Positions 1 through 13,542 are shown, numbered from the stretch's first letter. The stretch is 64,000 nt of DNA from Adineta steineri (GCA_905250115.1 CAJNOI010000003.1:1056523-1120522); one strand, 5' to 3'. A program made the numbers and translations. Notes: generated by a model not told the origin, from the sequence alone.

Positions 1-2723
1 TTCATTTTTTATTGTATTTGTTTAAGAACATCATCTATCATCCATATGATTGTGATTTGTCTCCATACTAATTGTTCGCAAACATTGACTTAGTTTTTCT
101 TTAGATACTTATTTTTTTTTTCTTACTATATACAAACGAACGATAGAATTTTTTCTTTTACACATATTCGAGAATAATCATAACGCAACGGCATCGAGTT
201 CCGTCGTCGTTGTCGCTCTCACACTCTTAACGTTTAGAAAGAGGGAAAGAGAGAAAGAAAGATCTCGGCTTTGTTCCTTGCGGGTATTCCGCTGCTTTGT
301 TTTTGCTATTTACATAGTAAATGTGGAGCATACAGAAGAAGACAGAGAGAAAAAGAGCTTGCGCATCGTTGGATTAAATTATTCATTAGAAAAAAAAAAG
401 AAGAAGACGAGAGAAAGAAGCGAGAGTCTTGCCTTCACTATCGTTTCTACATAGATGAACTCTACTATTATTGCATCATACGTTACATGTATGCGTGAGA
501 ATTAATGCATTTTGTCTGCAATAAGAAAAAAAAGGAAAGAGAAATTCAATCGTAATTTGTTTGATACTGCCCCTTAAAATTTTAGCATTATATTTGGCAT
601 GTATTATCATTTGTATCATGTAATAATTAGAAACACAAAAAAAANNNNNNNNNNAAAAAAAAGGAAAGAGAAGGAGGGAAGAGAGGCATGTAGACACAAA
701 AGAATGTGCATATGAAAACAGCTCATCAAAATATTGAACAACAAATGACAACATCTGACGATTAACAAACATTATGCCTAGAAGTAGTACTGACAAATTG
801 TTATATTACGCCTGCTGTATGTGTCTGTATATCTTCGATTAATTGTTTTTCATGTACCCTCTCTCTCTGTCTCTACATTAGTATTCTTGTATATCATGCA
901 AATGACCATGACTATACTGGAAAATAATTATGATTTCGATTGAGGCTTTTTTTTTTGTCATCATTTTGCCTGTCAATATTTTGTTAAGGATTTTGCCCGG
1001 TATGGATGCCAATCTGGCGCCCGCATCCGGTGCAATCGATGGTCGTTTTTGTATGTATTTGATTAAATAAAATAATGAGACTGAATGTGCGACGAAGGAA
1101 ATTATTAATACTGTAATAATATCTGGCCATCGACAACGATGACAACAAAAACAGTCGTCAACGACAGAAACCAGAAGTAAAAAAAGAATAAATTATTCAA
1201 AATAAAATTTTATATAATTAAAAAGCAGGTGCTTGTTTGCTTGTTTTTCTGTTGAGTAGACCAGAAAAAATGAAAGTTATTTCAATGATGACCAAAGGGA
1301 TTTGCAATTGACTAATTTTTAAACCCATCTGTCTAGCTTATGTACACAAGCACATATGCCATTCATCCACATGCTCATTTGTATTCATCTCTTTCCTCTT
1401 TTTTTTTTTTCTTCTTTTAGATCAATACAGTTGTGTTGAACATTCATAACTCAATCTCTCTACGGGATCTTCTTTGTTCAAACAACGGCCGAATGCGCAC
1501 ACATATATGCGTGCTGTACAATGAGAAGAACAAGAAAAGGGAAAATTAAAAAAAAATGAGACGACCGATGTTGTGCTATATCGTTTTTTTTTCTTTTTTC
1601 TTTTCTTTTCTTTCTTTTTTGCGCTAGTTGAACTATCTGCTTTTGCTTTAGGTTTTTTCTTCTTACTCTTAATATATATCTCGAGTAACAACTAATAGTT
1701 TTTCCAGAATCATTCGACTGGAATAGCATCATACATATATATATATACACATACATACAAATATATATATAGCAGAAAAAAAGAAAAAAGAAAGAGAGAA
1801 CTTTTTTTCCCTTATAAATTCAATTGAATTTAGAAATGTAAGCAGGTGTCCATTTTCTTCGTGCTTCCGGTGAATTGACGGATGGTGAAATATTCCTTTT
1901 TTTTTTTCTTCTCATTCTTTTTCTTTTAGTTAGGATAGTTCTTTTCCTATAAGCACTTGACCGAGAACGTGCATGCGCGCTCATTGCATAAAGACAGCGA
2001 GGGAGAGAAAGAAGGAGGGTAGGAGGGGAATAGAGACGAAAAAAAAATGGAGCGAGAAAAAAAGATACGAACGGATTCTCTTCTCCTTCCCTCTCTCTCT
2101 CTCGCTCTCTCCCTTTCTCGTCATCACCATCATTTGGCTATTCAACTACTTACGCGGAAGTCGGAAGAAGAACAAGAGAGAGAGAGAGAAAGAGAGAGAG
2201 AAACAGCAAGAGAAATATAGAGAGAAAAATCTTCGTACGATCCGAGTTATTTGCTGTTTATAACAACAACAACAACTGCAGTGCGTAAAAAACAATGCTG
2301 AATTATGGAATCAGGAAAACGATCAACAGACATTAGTTAAAATAATCACGACAACAATAATAATAATAATAATAACAATTGGTATGGAATGTCATTTTTT
2401 TATATTTTTGGAAGGATGCCAAGATTTGAGTATTGATTTTTTTTCTTCACAGATTCACAGATTAGATACACTCGATGGGGCGAAAACTATAGATAGATTC
2501 ATTTTTTTTTGCTCTACAGACGAGTTACCCGACCGTAAATTAATCCGTAAATGCTTCACATCACTCCGCCATATATATGTACATGCGTGTATATATATAT
2601 AATATATATATATATATGTATGTATATATGCGTACATATATGCGCATATGCCCTTTTCTATCAAAGAAGATTCCCTGTTGTTTTTTTTACATAAGTAAAT
2701 GGTAAGATCAATTAAAAAACTAA
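1..2723. other. non-coding, low-complexity region with a 10-N gap
   Basis: I see no supportable gene here. The stretch holds poly-T and poly-A runs, GA/CT-rich tracts (about 2085-2115 and 2165-2205), TA-rich microsatellite DNA (about 2583-2640) and an assembly gap of ten N at 645-654. The open frames are purine-rich or TA-rich low-complexity translations with no family resemblance. It may be UTR or regulatory DNA of a gene off the left edge. Confidence 0.5.
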
Positions 2724-4060
2724 ATGAACATTATTTATCTTAGATCAAACATAAAAATGTTTTCCGTATCAATTATCTTTCTAACTATTCTCATTCCTTC
2801 AATACAATCATCTAAACCAACATTAAAATTAACATTTACTCCCGATGAAAAATATTATACAGAGGGTCATGTGGTTGAAGTTCTCTGTGAATTACTTAAT
2901 CCAAATGATCATACAGAATCACCACAATTATGGCATATTGATATAAAAAGTGGTAAACGTACACCAATATCAAGAACATTATTAAATGCACCACCAGATG
3001 ATTCATTGGATATATTTAAACAAAATAAAAATAAACGTTTAGAATATGTTAAAAAAAATCATTTACGTATACGACAAATTTTATTTGAAGATACATCTCG
3101 ATATGAATGTACTTGTCCTGATTGTGAAGAACAATTAGAAAAGAAAACAAAAGACCTTACCGTTATGAAATTAGTAGATCCAAAATGGCATATTGATCCT
3201 GGATGGCCAATACAAGAAAATGCTAAAACAACATTAAAATGTACAGCTGATGATTTTTATCCATATGTTAGTCATCAAATTCTTCGCAATCATCATAAAA
3301 TTGAGGGTGACGGTAAAGCTGTAATACCGAATAGTAATACAATTCCACAAAAATTTTCTTGGGAAGCAACTGTTACACCAACACATGAATGGCATAATAC
3401 AACATTAAAATGTACAATTATTCAAGGTTTGTTTTTGAAAACAAAAAATAATATAAAGAGAAGAAAATATTTTCTTTTTTACATTATTCAATAGGTAATC
3501 ATGAAAAACATGCAATCAAAATTCTTGAGGTTATATTTACTCCACGTTTTATTAAATGTGATGAAAAACAACATGTTAATTCCACGAAAGACAAAGCAAT
3601 AATTGAATGTTCTTATGCAGGAAATCCTCAACCAAAATTATTATGGCTTCGACAAACTGATGAAAAACCTGTAACATCAGATGCAGGTGTTTCTATTGAA
3701 GTAAAAGATGAACATCATGGTAAATATAAAAGTATTGTTACATTTGATCGTGACAAGTTACTCACCATACCATTAACAACAACAACAAAAGCACCTAATG
3801 CACCAGCAGATACAACGCCAGCGACAAAAATTCTTGGTGATAATTATTATCAAATATTATTAAATGGTGGTTTTATTGCAAGATTAACAAATAATAATAA
3901 TGAAGTTAAAGAATCTCGAAAAATAAGCATTGTGAGTGATGCAAATCAGGCACGAACAAATCCACTAGATGGTTCATCGAGAGCAACAATACAAAAATTT
4001 TCAACATCTATTATCTTATTTTCATTTTTAATTATTCTTTATATGGTACAACGTCATTAA
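2724..4060 (+). CDS. three-Ig-domain cell-surface protein
   Basis: Two exons, 2757..3426 and 3495..4060, joined by a 68-nt GT-AG intron in phase 1. I prefer the ATG at 2757 (411 aa) over the in-frame ATG at 2724 because it starts directly with a hydrophobic signal peptide (MFSVSIIFLTILIPSIQSS). Three Ig-like modules follow, judged by cysteine pairs: about residues 25-120 (VLCELL ... YECTC), about 155-230 (TTLKCTADD ... TLKCTII) and about 245-310 (AIIECSYAGNPQPKLLWLR, a typical I-set strand B-C stretch). A Thr/Ala/Pro-rich linker leads to a C-terminal hydrophobic helix (SIILFSFLIILYMV) and a 3-residue tail. It is therefore a type I membrane protein or a GPI-anchored one. It probably acts in adhesion or recognition, but the orthologue is not identifiable by eye. 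A poly(A) signal AATAAA lies at about 4102. Confidence 0.8.
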
Positions 4061-5858
4061 GAAAACAACAAGCAACATCCAAACAAACAAACAAACAAAC
4101 AAATAAAAGTTTTTTTTTCGTTTTCCTTTTCTTTATTTACAATTATATATACATGCATAAATAGCCATTCTATTTCATTCACCTTTCTAGTCTCTCGTAT
4201 TTTTCTACTTCGTTTTTTTCTTGTCTATTTTGTGCCCAATTTACTCAGGTTTATTACATCAATTATGGTACGAAATAAGAGAGTATCTGGACATGAACAT
4301 ATACATATATCTATATATATATATATATACATACATACGTCACCATTTGTGCAATTCGTCTTGAACAGTGTTCGTTGTACAACATATTAAACAAAGAAAA
4401 AAAACATACACACACACACTCATTCACTCCGTGCATTTGTTTATTGTTGTCTTGTATACGTATATGTGTAATATTTGCTTGGCTATGTTGTTTTTTCTTT
4501 TCTTTTTGTACAAGACTCTCATTCTAACTTACATGCTTTTTTTCTTCTTTTGTCAAGACAATCATCGAACAACTAAAAATTCTTTAGTAGACAAATATGC
4601 CGCCGGATATGAACTAGCTCGTATTTCACACCCGGCTAACTGCCTGCGTATGTGCGTGCGGAATTACTTTTTTTTTTTAAAGGCTCGTGTCGGCCCTAAA
4701 TTGGACGGTGGTCAAGGAAGGCACTTAACGACTTTGATGATGTTGATAAGAAATGAGTTCACATCCGGATTGTTGGAGTAACACATCGTAATTGATTTTT
4801 TTTCCTGCTCATATTCACTAAACACCCATGGTGCAGAAGATTCTATTATAGAAGAAAAAAAAATGTCCCTACAGATGGACAGAGGATCATGTTGCGAATA
4901 TAAATGAGTTATTGACATCTGTCACATTTGGAGATTCTTTTTATTTAAATTATATATAAAATTTTTTTGGTTTTTTCTTTCTTTTTCTTCTTCTTCTTCG
5001 TTTTTTTGATAAATATGTAGATGATTACAATCTAATCCCAATGCGACTCTATTCATTGATGCTTATCATAAGCACATACGATCGAACTATAGGGAACTAT
5101 TGTTCATATATGAGAAAAAAATATATCAGGTAGTTTATTAGAGAAAATAATAACATATTATTTGCATTTAATATTCGACAATTCCGTAGCAATAGAAATG
5201 TAATGAAGAAAAAAAGAAGTACGAAGAAAAAGATTATATCTTTAGGTGATCACATACAAGTGACATTGAATGTCGTTTTGAATAATTATGTTCATCTCAA
5301 TGATGAACTGCTGAGCAGATGCGTTGATATAAGGTTAAATGAGTTTATATAAATGCATTTTATAAATAAAAAAAAATACTAGGGTTTGTTTAACAAGGAT
5401 AAAGAAGCAGACGAGATGCAAAAAGGAATTTTTAAAATTAATGTACTCCTCAAAATGAAATTCATCTAATTGAATAGCATCTGTTCTCTTATCAACGATC
5501 TTTTTATTTTTTTTCTTCTTCCTTTGAAGTTTAGTGATGAATGACTAGTCACTTCATATACGTTTGTCCAAAAAGACATAATATCTTCTATACTAGTTCT
5601 CATCATTGAAATGATTTCCCATGAGAGATAAAAATGAGAGCATCATCCGATGGACATGACAAAAAAAAAAAAAAAGAAGAAGCGAAGATGAAATGAGTGA
5701 CCATTACACTCATAATGCAATCCATCACTATCCTACTGATCAATGCATTTGGTTAATTGAATAATAAAATTTTCTTTTCGCCAGTCTACTAATTTCTTTC
5801 CGCAAAAAATTTTCCATATTGATAATCAGTCATTGAATACAATTAGAGATTAACTTTA

Positions 5859-5894
<36 letters not shown>

Positions 5895-7179
5895 AAGATA
5901 AATCCACTGATGTAAATTTTTATAGTAAGACACTTCATATTTCACTTATCGTTAATCCATCTCAATTGAAGTCAAATTTAATCTCACTTCCGTTCTTTTT
6001 TCTACTATTTCTAAATCCTTTTTCTAATAAAGAATGAGTAGACAATCTCCTTATTATAGATACAACAACGAAATTGTCAATTATCTTTTTGAAGATAATT
6101 ATTAAGCAAAAAAAAAAAAGAATATATATAAACGACAAAGATCAACAAAGTATTTCATAATAGTTCATTCTACCAAAAAGAAATTAATGAACATCAAATA
6201 ACTAGGTCTTTTTTCCTGAAGTTGTTCTCGTTGTGAGACAAACTTGCCTTCTAAAATTAATTATCAATATTAACGAACCATATATCTAAAGGTGTTTTTT
6301 TTTCTTAATAACAATTATAGACAAAAATTAGTTCAAACTACTCAATTATATATAATTATATACCTAGATATTTTAACGAGTCAACTTGAAATATAAACAG
6401 AAAATTAACTTCTATAATTGAAAAAAAAACAAGTCACTAAATATCATATTTAACCTACATATGTAAATATTTAGAAAAAATTAATTCGAGAGGTTTCTTG
6501 ATTAACATTCAAATCCAATGAATCTTTCGTAGTTATAATTAAATATATGTACTTAATTATCTCAAGAAAGATCAAAATATGAATTTAAATCGAAAATAAA
6601 ATCAATAGATATTTTATAACAAAAATGTCTCACATCATCATATTATTTCAATGTCTTTTGTATTTAAAAAACCGTATTGATTTGATTTCTATGACATATT
6701 TTTCAAGGTATAAAAATCAAGTACTTTTCTTTAGTGTCAAAATTACAACGCGTCCTTCTTTTATAATAGGCATGAATTAAATAGTACGTCTAATGTTTAG
6801 ACATAATTGACAATGATGTAAATAATGATCTACAAAAATGTGTTATTATATATTTTATCATCACTTGTTTGATATTGATATGTACTTGTGAAGAAAATTG
6901 ATAAAAAAAAGAAGCCTCGCCTATAAAAGAGATCAATAACTTTTGATATGAACTATTAGTAACAAGGTTAAGTAAGTCTAATGTTACAGCTCGTTGGTTA
7001 TTAACACTTCTTCTTTTGTACATGTTTCGATTGATACATAAATAAAAAAAGAAGAAAAGGCAAATAATTTATCAAATAAATAACAGTACTATTTGTTAGA
7101 ATATTATACATTTATTCATTATTTGATAGTCTTTTAATAGAATTTATATCTATTAATTATTCCATACGAAGAAATAACG
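4061..7179. other. intergenic, AT-rich
   Basis: Contains a short ACAA repeat (about 4080-4103), TA microsatellites (about 4308-4332 and 5862-5891) and many poly-T/poly-A runs. An open stretch at 4556-4781 has a more balanced composition, but no splice-compatible partner exon or family match was seen. No gene is called. Confidence 0.5.
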
Positions 7180-8900
7180 ATGACCTCACTTTCTTCTTAT
7201 AATAATGAAAGTCAATATAATTATCGACAAGGAAGTATGATATCACTTCCAGATGAAGATGATGAAAATACTATGGCAAGTGATCCATCAACGACACACC
7301 GACAACGACAAGAATCATCTTTACTACGACGTTCACCGTCAACATCTATATCATTAACTGGACATGTAAAAATAGAAAATGTTGATGCTACACCATCACC
7401 TAATACAGATTTCTTAACATCATCTATGTCTAATAATGAAGATACAATTATTCGAGATTGGCCACATCTCACTGGGGACACAGTTGCAAATGATCAACGT
7501 TATCCAACTATATCACAATCTGATTCAGCTAATGATGTTACAACAAGTTTTGGATTCCATCAAACACCAGAACAAACAGAAAACAATTATGATTTTAATC
7601 AACAGTCTGCAGAAGAAATAAGTCACACGATAGATTATGAAACATTAATCCGTACAAAACAACTCTATTTTGATCCCAATCCAGAAACAATACGAAAACC
7701 ACAAATGATTAATCCTGTAATATATAAACAAAATATCATGATTAAATTTTTAAGACCGCCATCCGTTCCCCAAGGACCCTTAATTATTCGTGAGATTCGC
7801 CCACCTCAACCTGCCCCACCACCACCACTTGTAAGTAAAATTTTAATTCTTTGTCTTCATAAAAAACATATTTCAAAATAGGTTATCCGTCAACGAGCTC
7901 CACCACCTTTATCACCTCCACCACTTATTCTTCGTGAAAAACCTCCACGAATTCCTGTCATTATGACAGGTATATGAAATCTTCTTATCTTTTGTGTTAG
8001 TATAAAAGAAATATTCTCTTTTTGTTTAATTAGCACAAGTTCTAACAAAAAATCTTCCACCACTTCCAGCTCCACCTCGTTCAGTTATTATTGAAAAATT
8101 ACCTGCAATACCACCTAAACCACGTGATATTATTATCGAACGTTGGATGCCCTACGAATCCAGTATGCAAAAACGTAAAATTGTTGTTGAACGAGCTGAA
8201 GAAGTCAAACCATATCCACCACCAAAAAATATTATCATCCAGTAATAAATAACAATTTTTATTCGTATATATTTTTATCTTATATAAATTTAAGATATGA
8301 GAGAGTCGAACCACGAATTATTCGTCAATTTCGTCGACTTGGTATTACTCCTGCAGATCCTGAAAATTATACAGCACGTTTTGGAAATAGTTTACTTGAT
8401 ACAAGTGATCTATTAGCACAAGTCAAACAACTTGGCATTTCAGAAGATCTTGTATGTTATTCCTTATTTTTTTTCCATAGTTTTAATTTTATTATGTATG
8501 ATTTAGTCGCTACCACGTTTAAACGATAATGAATTTTCAGAAAAATTAACATCTAATCAATTAGAAGAAAATTTTTCCTACGAAAATTCATTAGATCAAA
8601 GTATTTTTGAAAAAAGATCTTCACAAGCCAGTATTTCAGGTACGTATACACCGAATAATGCTATTTACACTGGTACAGGTAATAGTCCTTATTCTCCTAC
8701 ATTTGAAAATCTTGTTCATGGAAATCCATTATCAATGAATTTTGATGAATTGAATGAACATTCAAATATCCAAGGACGTATGAAATACTATTTAAAAAAA
8801 ATTTCTTTTATTTCTAATCTCTTTTTTAATAGATATGGGAGAAGATTTATCTACTCAATTAGCTCAATATGGTCTAACGACAGAATCAATTCCCTATTGA
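7180..8900 (+). CDS. proline-rich protein of unknown function, six exons
   Basis: Model: join(7180..7830, 7882..7969, 8034..8241, 8295..8451, 8507..8777, 8833..8900), 480 aa, all GT-AG introns of 50-65 nt. Residues 1-190 are Ser/Thr/Asn/Gln-rich and look disordered. About residues 190-320 form a ladder of proline-rich segments with recurring hydrophobic-charged triplets (LIIREIRPP, LVIRQRAPPP, LILREKPPR, SVIIEKLPAIPPKPRDIIIERW). A segment with PPPKNIIIQYERVEPRIIRQF and then an acidic, Leu-rich tail follows. There is no signal peptide or membrane span. The ladder resembles filament- or membrane-skeleton-type repeat proteins of protists and invertebrates, but I cannot name the family with confidence. 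The ATG at 7180 is the first in the open frame. Function unknown. Confidence 0.75.
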
Positions 8901-9499
8901 GATAATTCTAAATTTTTTTATTTTATTTAATAATAGACTAGAAATTTTCTTAAAGTTTTTTTCTTTGTTATATTAATCAAAGATTCTTTTTTATGACTTA
9001 ATAATGTTTTTTTATTAAATATTTTATCAAAAATAAAATATTGAGAAAACAAAAAAAATAAAATAAACGAATAGAATTAATAATTCTTTTTCATACAAGA
9101 AATCAAAGACTTACTATTTTTTTAAATAAATCTAATTAAAACTCTGATAAGAAGAGTACAAAAGAAAATTCTAATATGATTATTAGTGCAAAAATATTAA
9201 TGATTTTTTTTGATAATACAAAAAAAAGATTAGAGACTCATTTTTTTTAATAAAGATATTTCAGTACTAGAAATCATTGATTCGAATGGATTAGTAATCA
9301 TCTATTCATATAGTTCTTATGATGATTAACCTAAAAGAGAATTGTAGATTATATAATACATAAGAGGATAGAGCAGCATTATATCATCTTGTTTCTTACT
9401 CGTCAACGAATATGCATATGATTGGAGAATAGGAAAAGGAAACGGATTTGTATTCTTCCGAGATTGTTGTTCTTCCATCTCATTCAAGGACAATCAATC
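8901..9499. other. intergenic / UTR
   Basis: AT-rich DNA with no gene. It probably holds the 3' UTR of the proline-rich gene and the 5' flank of the methyltransferase gene. Confidence 0.5.
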
Positions 9500-10186
9500 A
9501 TGGCCAAAATAAAAATTTGCTATTTTAATGTATTTGAATCTCATCTATTTCCGTTAACAACTTTACTTAATGAAAATGATGAATCACTAGAAATTTGTCA
9601 AACAAAAGTTGGTTCCGTAGGTAGTTGGTGTTGGGAAGCTGCTATTTGTTTAGCTGAATATTGTTATGATCATATGTTTAATCAATTTAAAAATAAACGT
9701 ATCGTTGAAATTGGTAGTGGAACTGGTATTGTTGGTATACAACTTTGTGCTTTAGGTGGAAATGTTACATTAACTGATCGAGAAGAATATGTTGAATTAA
9801 TAAATTATAATATAAAAAAAAATGAACATGCTCTTACAGGAAAAGCTCAAGCTAAAACATTATTTTGGGGTGATGACATTAGTGAAGAGGATGATTGTTT
9901 TCAAAATCTTGATTTTGTTATTGTTGCTAATTGTGTATATCATTCAATTGAATTAGATGATTTAGTTAAAACAATATCTAATCTATGTCCAGAAAATTCA
10001 CAAACACGTTTATTATGTTGTTATGAACTACGCAATGATGGTATTCGTAAATTAGTCAATGAATTCCATGATAAATTAATCGAACTAAAATTTGTTATTG
10101 AATATGTCGATCAAAAAGATTTACGTTTAAAATATCAAAATGATTATAATGCAATCGTTAAATTTCACCGACATAATAAAATATAA
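9500..10186 (+). CDS. VCPKMT/METTL21-type protein-lysine methyltransferase
   Basis: A single-exon gene of 228 aa from the ATG at 9500; the open frame extends upstream to 9422 without an ATG. It is a seven-beta-strand class I methyltransferase of the METTL21 (methyltransferase-16) family. The SAM-binding motif I is VEIGSGTGIVGIQL (about residues 72-85), preceded by the family's upstream Trp segment (GSWCWEAAICLAEY). The acidic post-strand-2 motif is TLTDREE, and the post-motif-II region is FVIVANCVYH where family members often have a D-C-I/V-Y segment. The late strand LLCCYELRN resembles the CCYE segment of human VCPKMT (METTL21D), and the length matches that protein. The family methylates lysines on chaperones and AAA ATPases such as VCP/p97. 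Family placement is good; the exact orthologue is inference. Confidence 0.85.
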   Translation: MAKIKICYFNVFESHLFPLTTLLNENDESLEICQTKVGSVGSWCWEAAICLAEYCYDHMFNQFKNKRIVEIGSGTGIVGIQLCALGGNVTLTDREEYVELINYNIKKNEHALTGKAQAKTLFWGDDISEEDDCFQNLDFVIVANCVYHSIELDDLVKTISNLCPENSQTRLLCCYELRNDGIRKLVNEFHDKLIELKFVIEYVDQKDLRLKYQNDYNAIVKFHRHNKI

Positions 10187-10770
10187 ATCAAAAATTTGTA
10201 CCGTTTCTTTTTTTTTCTACAATAAATAATAGATTTTAGTGACATTGATTGACAACAAATTTAATTGAATATTTTAATAGTAGCTGATTGATATATTAAT
10301 GTGATGTAGAAAGAGAACAGTTAAGTCCCAAATCGCTCATTAGATTTAATCGAATATACATATGATCATATTGTTCATTGATTAAGTTTATTTGAACGTT
10401 AAGAATCAATATACTAATTCTCCGACCTTGACAATTATTACGAAATAAGAAATATCATTGCTCAGATTTCATCTGAGCAATTGATCAGTAACATTCATTA
10501 TGTTTGTAATCATTAATACTGATCTCAATGGTATACATACCAGATAATGTTCATAGCATGTGCATCTTGACTATCTTTTCATCTTTTATGCCATCAATTA
10601 CTTGCATACTATTGATTAATAAATTTTGTTATTCAATTACGTCACTACTTCAAATAGTTTCACGATCATTTGCCAAGGTTGAATCATCACAAAATATATC
10701 GTAATACAATTTTCAAACAGAGTTATACTATAGTAATAGGCTAATTAACATTTCGAGTTTTAGTATGAGA
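10187..10770. other. intergenic
   Basis: AT-rich, no gene seen. It separates the methyltransferase gene from the decayed sequences that follow. Confidence 0.4.
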
Positions 10771-12230
10771 AAGAATCTTTCATACTATTTTCTTCATGTA
10801 TAATAAAATCGATACAAAAGGATGAAAGATCAGGAACAGCAAATGTATTTTTTGATTTATTTTCTACTTCAACTGCATCCGTATGCCATCGTTCAAAGAT
10901 AATAAAATCTTATGAAGATTTATTTCTATAAGCATTAACAAAATCAAGCTCTTCAGTTGTATCTAACCTTTATAATGAACAGTTTATGAAATTAGCATTG
11001 GTTTTCTTCCGTTTCATCAATATTCTACGAAATCATCGCTATATTACTTATATTAAATAAACATTCATGTAATAATTGTAAAATTAATTGATGATAAATT
11101 TCATTTTTTTTATGTTTGTCATCTTCCCGACGGAATAGAGATCAAGATTATATACATTCATTAGAATCTAAAAGATAACGAACCACTCTTTAGGGATATC
11201 ACTCGATATAACTTGTGAAAAATGTCATGTAGCGTATAATATTTAACATTTTATAGAATATTTTGTCACTACTATCTACTAGAAAATTATTTTCATTATG
11301 ATCTCCTTCTATCGTTAGAAAACAAATCTAATTATTTTACAAGTTATTTATCAATTGTATATATTCTTAATGCTCATTTTTATGTCCAACAACGATTGCC
11401 ATGACACGTTCATTTCTAGTACGTGTATGATAAAATCATATAATCAGCAAAAAAAAGACGAAGATCATCATCATTAAGATTCGTTCCAATAACACCAACA
11501 CATTATGTCTTATCTTGACTAATAAATAAATCAAGTATGAAATACTCAACAAAATGAGTTGTATTCTCTATCTGAACATTTCAAATCCCTATAGGATCAT
11601 AAAATATATACAACAAAACAACACCTATACGATCAACAACTACGTACTGCATTACTATAATCAAAATCATTAAACTTTTCTTTCAGCCGTCTAACTAAAT
11701 AGCATATAATTATTCTCAATCTTTTTTTCATGTATAAATGAATTTGATTACATATATACTTCAGTAATAGCATATGAATTTTTTTCAATCATAGAATGAA
11801 TAGTATCTTGAACTTGAAATCATTCTGAATCTGCAACTCTATTACATACATATGTCAATGTTAATCATCATGTCTCATATTTGCCTAAACTGTCAATAAT
11901 TATACTCTCGCGATTGAAAATTAATTCCTCACAATAATGCAATTATGTCTACGTTCATTATATTGAACAGCAGCAGTATAACTAAATGCCGAAATTAATT
12001 TATTGATGACAGCTGCTTTAAAAGTAACTGTGAATAATGTTCGAAAAAAACAGGAAGACTTCTATCACTATAGTTCTTACTGTGATAATATCGTAATTAT
12101 ACTTGAAAGTTACAATATTGAAATGACAATGAACATACAAAGAGTCTATTAGTATGTTTTGTATCATAAGTATTTTAGATGCTGGGACTATCAAGGTCAA
12201 GAAATATGACAAAAAAACTGAATGATTTTA
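10771..12230 (-). pseudogene. decayed minus-strand gene, possibly a Cache-domain protein
   Basis: No long open frame exists, but read on the minus strand several blocks look clearly protein-like between stops and frameshifts. Around 11925-12022 there is KLISAFSYTAAVQYNERR. Around 11420-11520 there is VGVIGTNLNDDDLRLFF, a strand-turn-strand pattern like the end of extracellular Cache sensor domains. Around 10775-10912 there is FIIFERWHTDAVEVENK. The order of the blocks is consistent with a single gene running right to left. Multiple stops and frame changes mean it is inactive. The Cache suggestion rests on one short motif and is weak; the coding origin is better supported. Confidence 0.4.
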
Positions 12231-12601
12231 CAATTAATTTCATATAAATATAGATCTTATATTCGTTTGAAGTGTATTGATCTTCAATGAAGATCTCTTG
12301 AAAAAAAATTCATTCTGATGTATTGTTAAACTAAAGTATTAAGATTAACTATGTAAGTGTATAGAGAAGAGTGATGATGTTTGCTCTCATTGTCGATGTG
12401 AATCATCTTGTCATATAATTTGTTAATAATGACAAATTCAATTCGTCCATGAATTTAATATAACATATTTGAATGTTAGACACGTATACAATTATTGATC
12501 ATATTAAAGAATAATCAGATTAGAACGTCAAGTTAATATATATTTTTTACGTCATCTATCGGATCTATTGAACATCATGCTCATTGTTTGCTTAAATGCA
12601 C

Positions 12602-12873
12602 ACATTTTGATAAAACAAGAAAGAAATGTCTAATAAATTTCGAATGGGTGGAGAAGACATGATTGATGCACACATGATTATAAGGAACTTTTAAAAATTT
12701 ATATTTATCTTTTACATTTATTTCAAGAGAAAATTATTTTATAAAAAATGTGTTTGATTGAATTCGTTAGTTGTAAAACTTGATCCGCATACAAAGAAAA
12801 TTTCCTATTGTAGAAGTTCTTCTGTTTTATTGATTTAGTTTAACTTCATTGATATTCAACACAAAAGTATCTG
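12602..12873. repeat. diverged direct repeat, copy 1
   Basis: About 272 bp, alignable by eye to 13876-14165 in the same orientation. Shared landmarks are GAAATGTCTAATAAATTTC, a block around TTTATCTTTTACATTTATTTCA, GAAGTTCTTCTGTTTT, and CTTCATTGATATT. The copies have indels and many substitutions. They are probably paralogous 3' flanks of an old gene duplication, since an F-box-family fragment lies between them. Confidence 0.7.
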
Positions 12874-13332
12874 TTTAATTACGCAGTCAGTATTCGATCT
12901 ATATGCTGTATTTAATTTGTTCATAATTGTATTTTGAAGGACGAGAACTTAAAAAGGAAAACATCAAGTTATCAGTTTAGAATAAATGCATTTCGTCTTT
13001 TAATATCACTAATTGTTAAATTAAGTGGTCACTTAAATAATTATGTAATATTACAAGATATATGAAAAAGAGATCGAATAGAAAAATTATGCTAACATCA
13101 GATTAAATATTTAATTAAAGTAGAATAATTCGAGGTGAAGGATGTTGTTCAAATCTCTTTGACAAATTGAACGCAATAACGATACTATTTAGCTACCATT
13201 ATTATATCTCTATGAAAATTTGATTTTTTCGAAATTCTAAATGGCTAATTATTGAGTAAGTTCATAATATATATGTGTCTTTTTGAGACAAATGCAGCTA
13301 TGACATCAAGTTAACCTTTCAGCCAGCACTTA

Positions 13333-13542
13333 TTGTTTCATTATTTACGATCTCTGACTTTTAATTTCCAATTAGAATCAATGACAAAATCAGAGCGTGT
13401 GACTATTATTAAACACATGCTTGATACATCATCAAATCTTTCACATCTTGCAGTGACATGGAAGGATTTTCATGATTGTTCACATAGCTATTTAAATCTT
13501 GGACATGTCAATCTCATATTTCGAAGATACAGAATATTTTAA
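13333..13542 (+). pseudogene. F-box/LRR-family gene fragment
   Basis: An open stretch of about 65 codons contains LRSLTFNFQLESMTKSER and then HLAVTWKDFHDCSHSY and LGHVNLIF. This alternation of Leu-rich strands and conserved Trp/Cys positions is what I associate with the large bdelloid family of F-box/LRR-like proteins; that association is from memory. No start codon context or upstream exon is visible, and the flanks carry stops. I call it a remnant rather than a gene. It sits between the two copies of the diverged direct repeat. Confidence 0.45.

Noticed and set aside
960..1062. Possible terminal exon with GC-richer codons (around GGATGCCAATCTGGCGCCCG)
   Set aside because: Two frames are open for about 25 codons and both look plausible, but no upstream exon, family match or clear splice partner is visible.
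1973..2263. 96-codon plus-strand frame
   Set aside because: Almost entirely Arg/Lys/Glu/Ser/Leu from GA and CT repeats.
4556..4781. Open stretch with balanced composition after a pyrimidine tract
   Set aside because: It has no start, no homology and includes poly-Phe; it could be UTR. Too weak to call.
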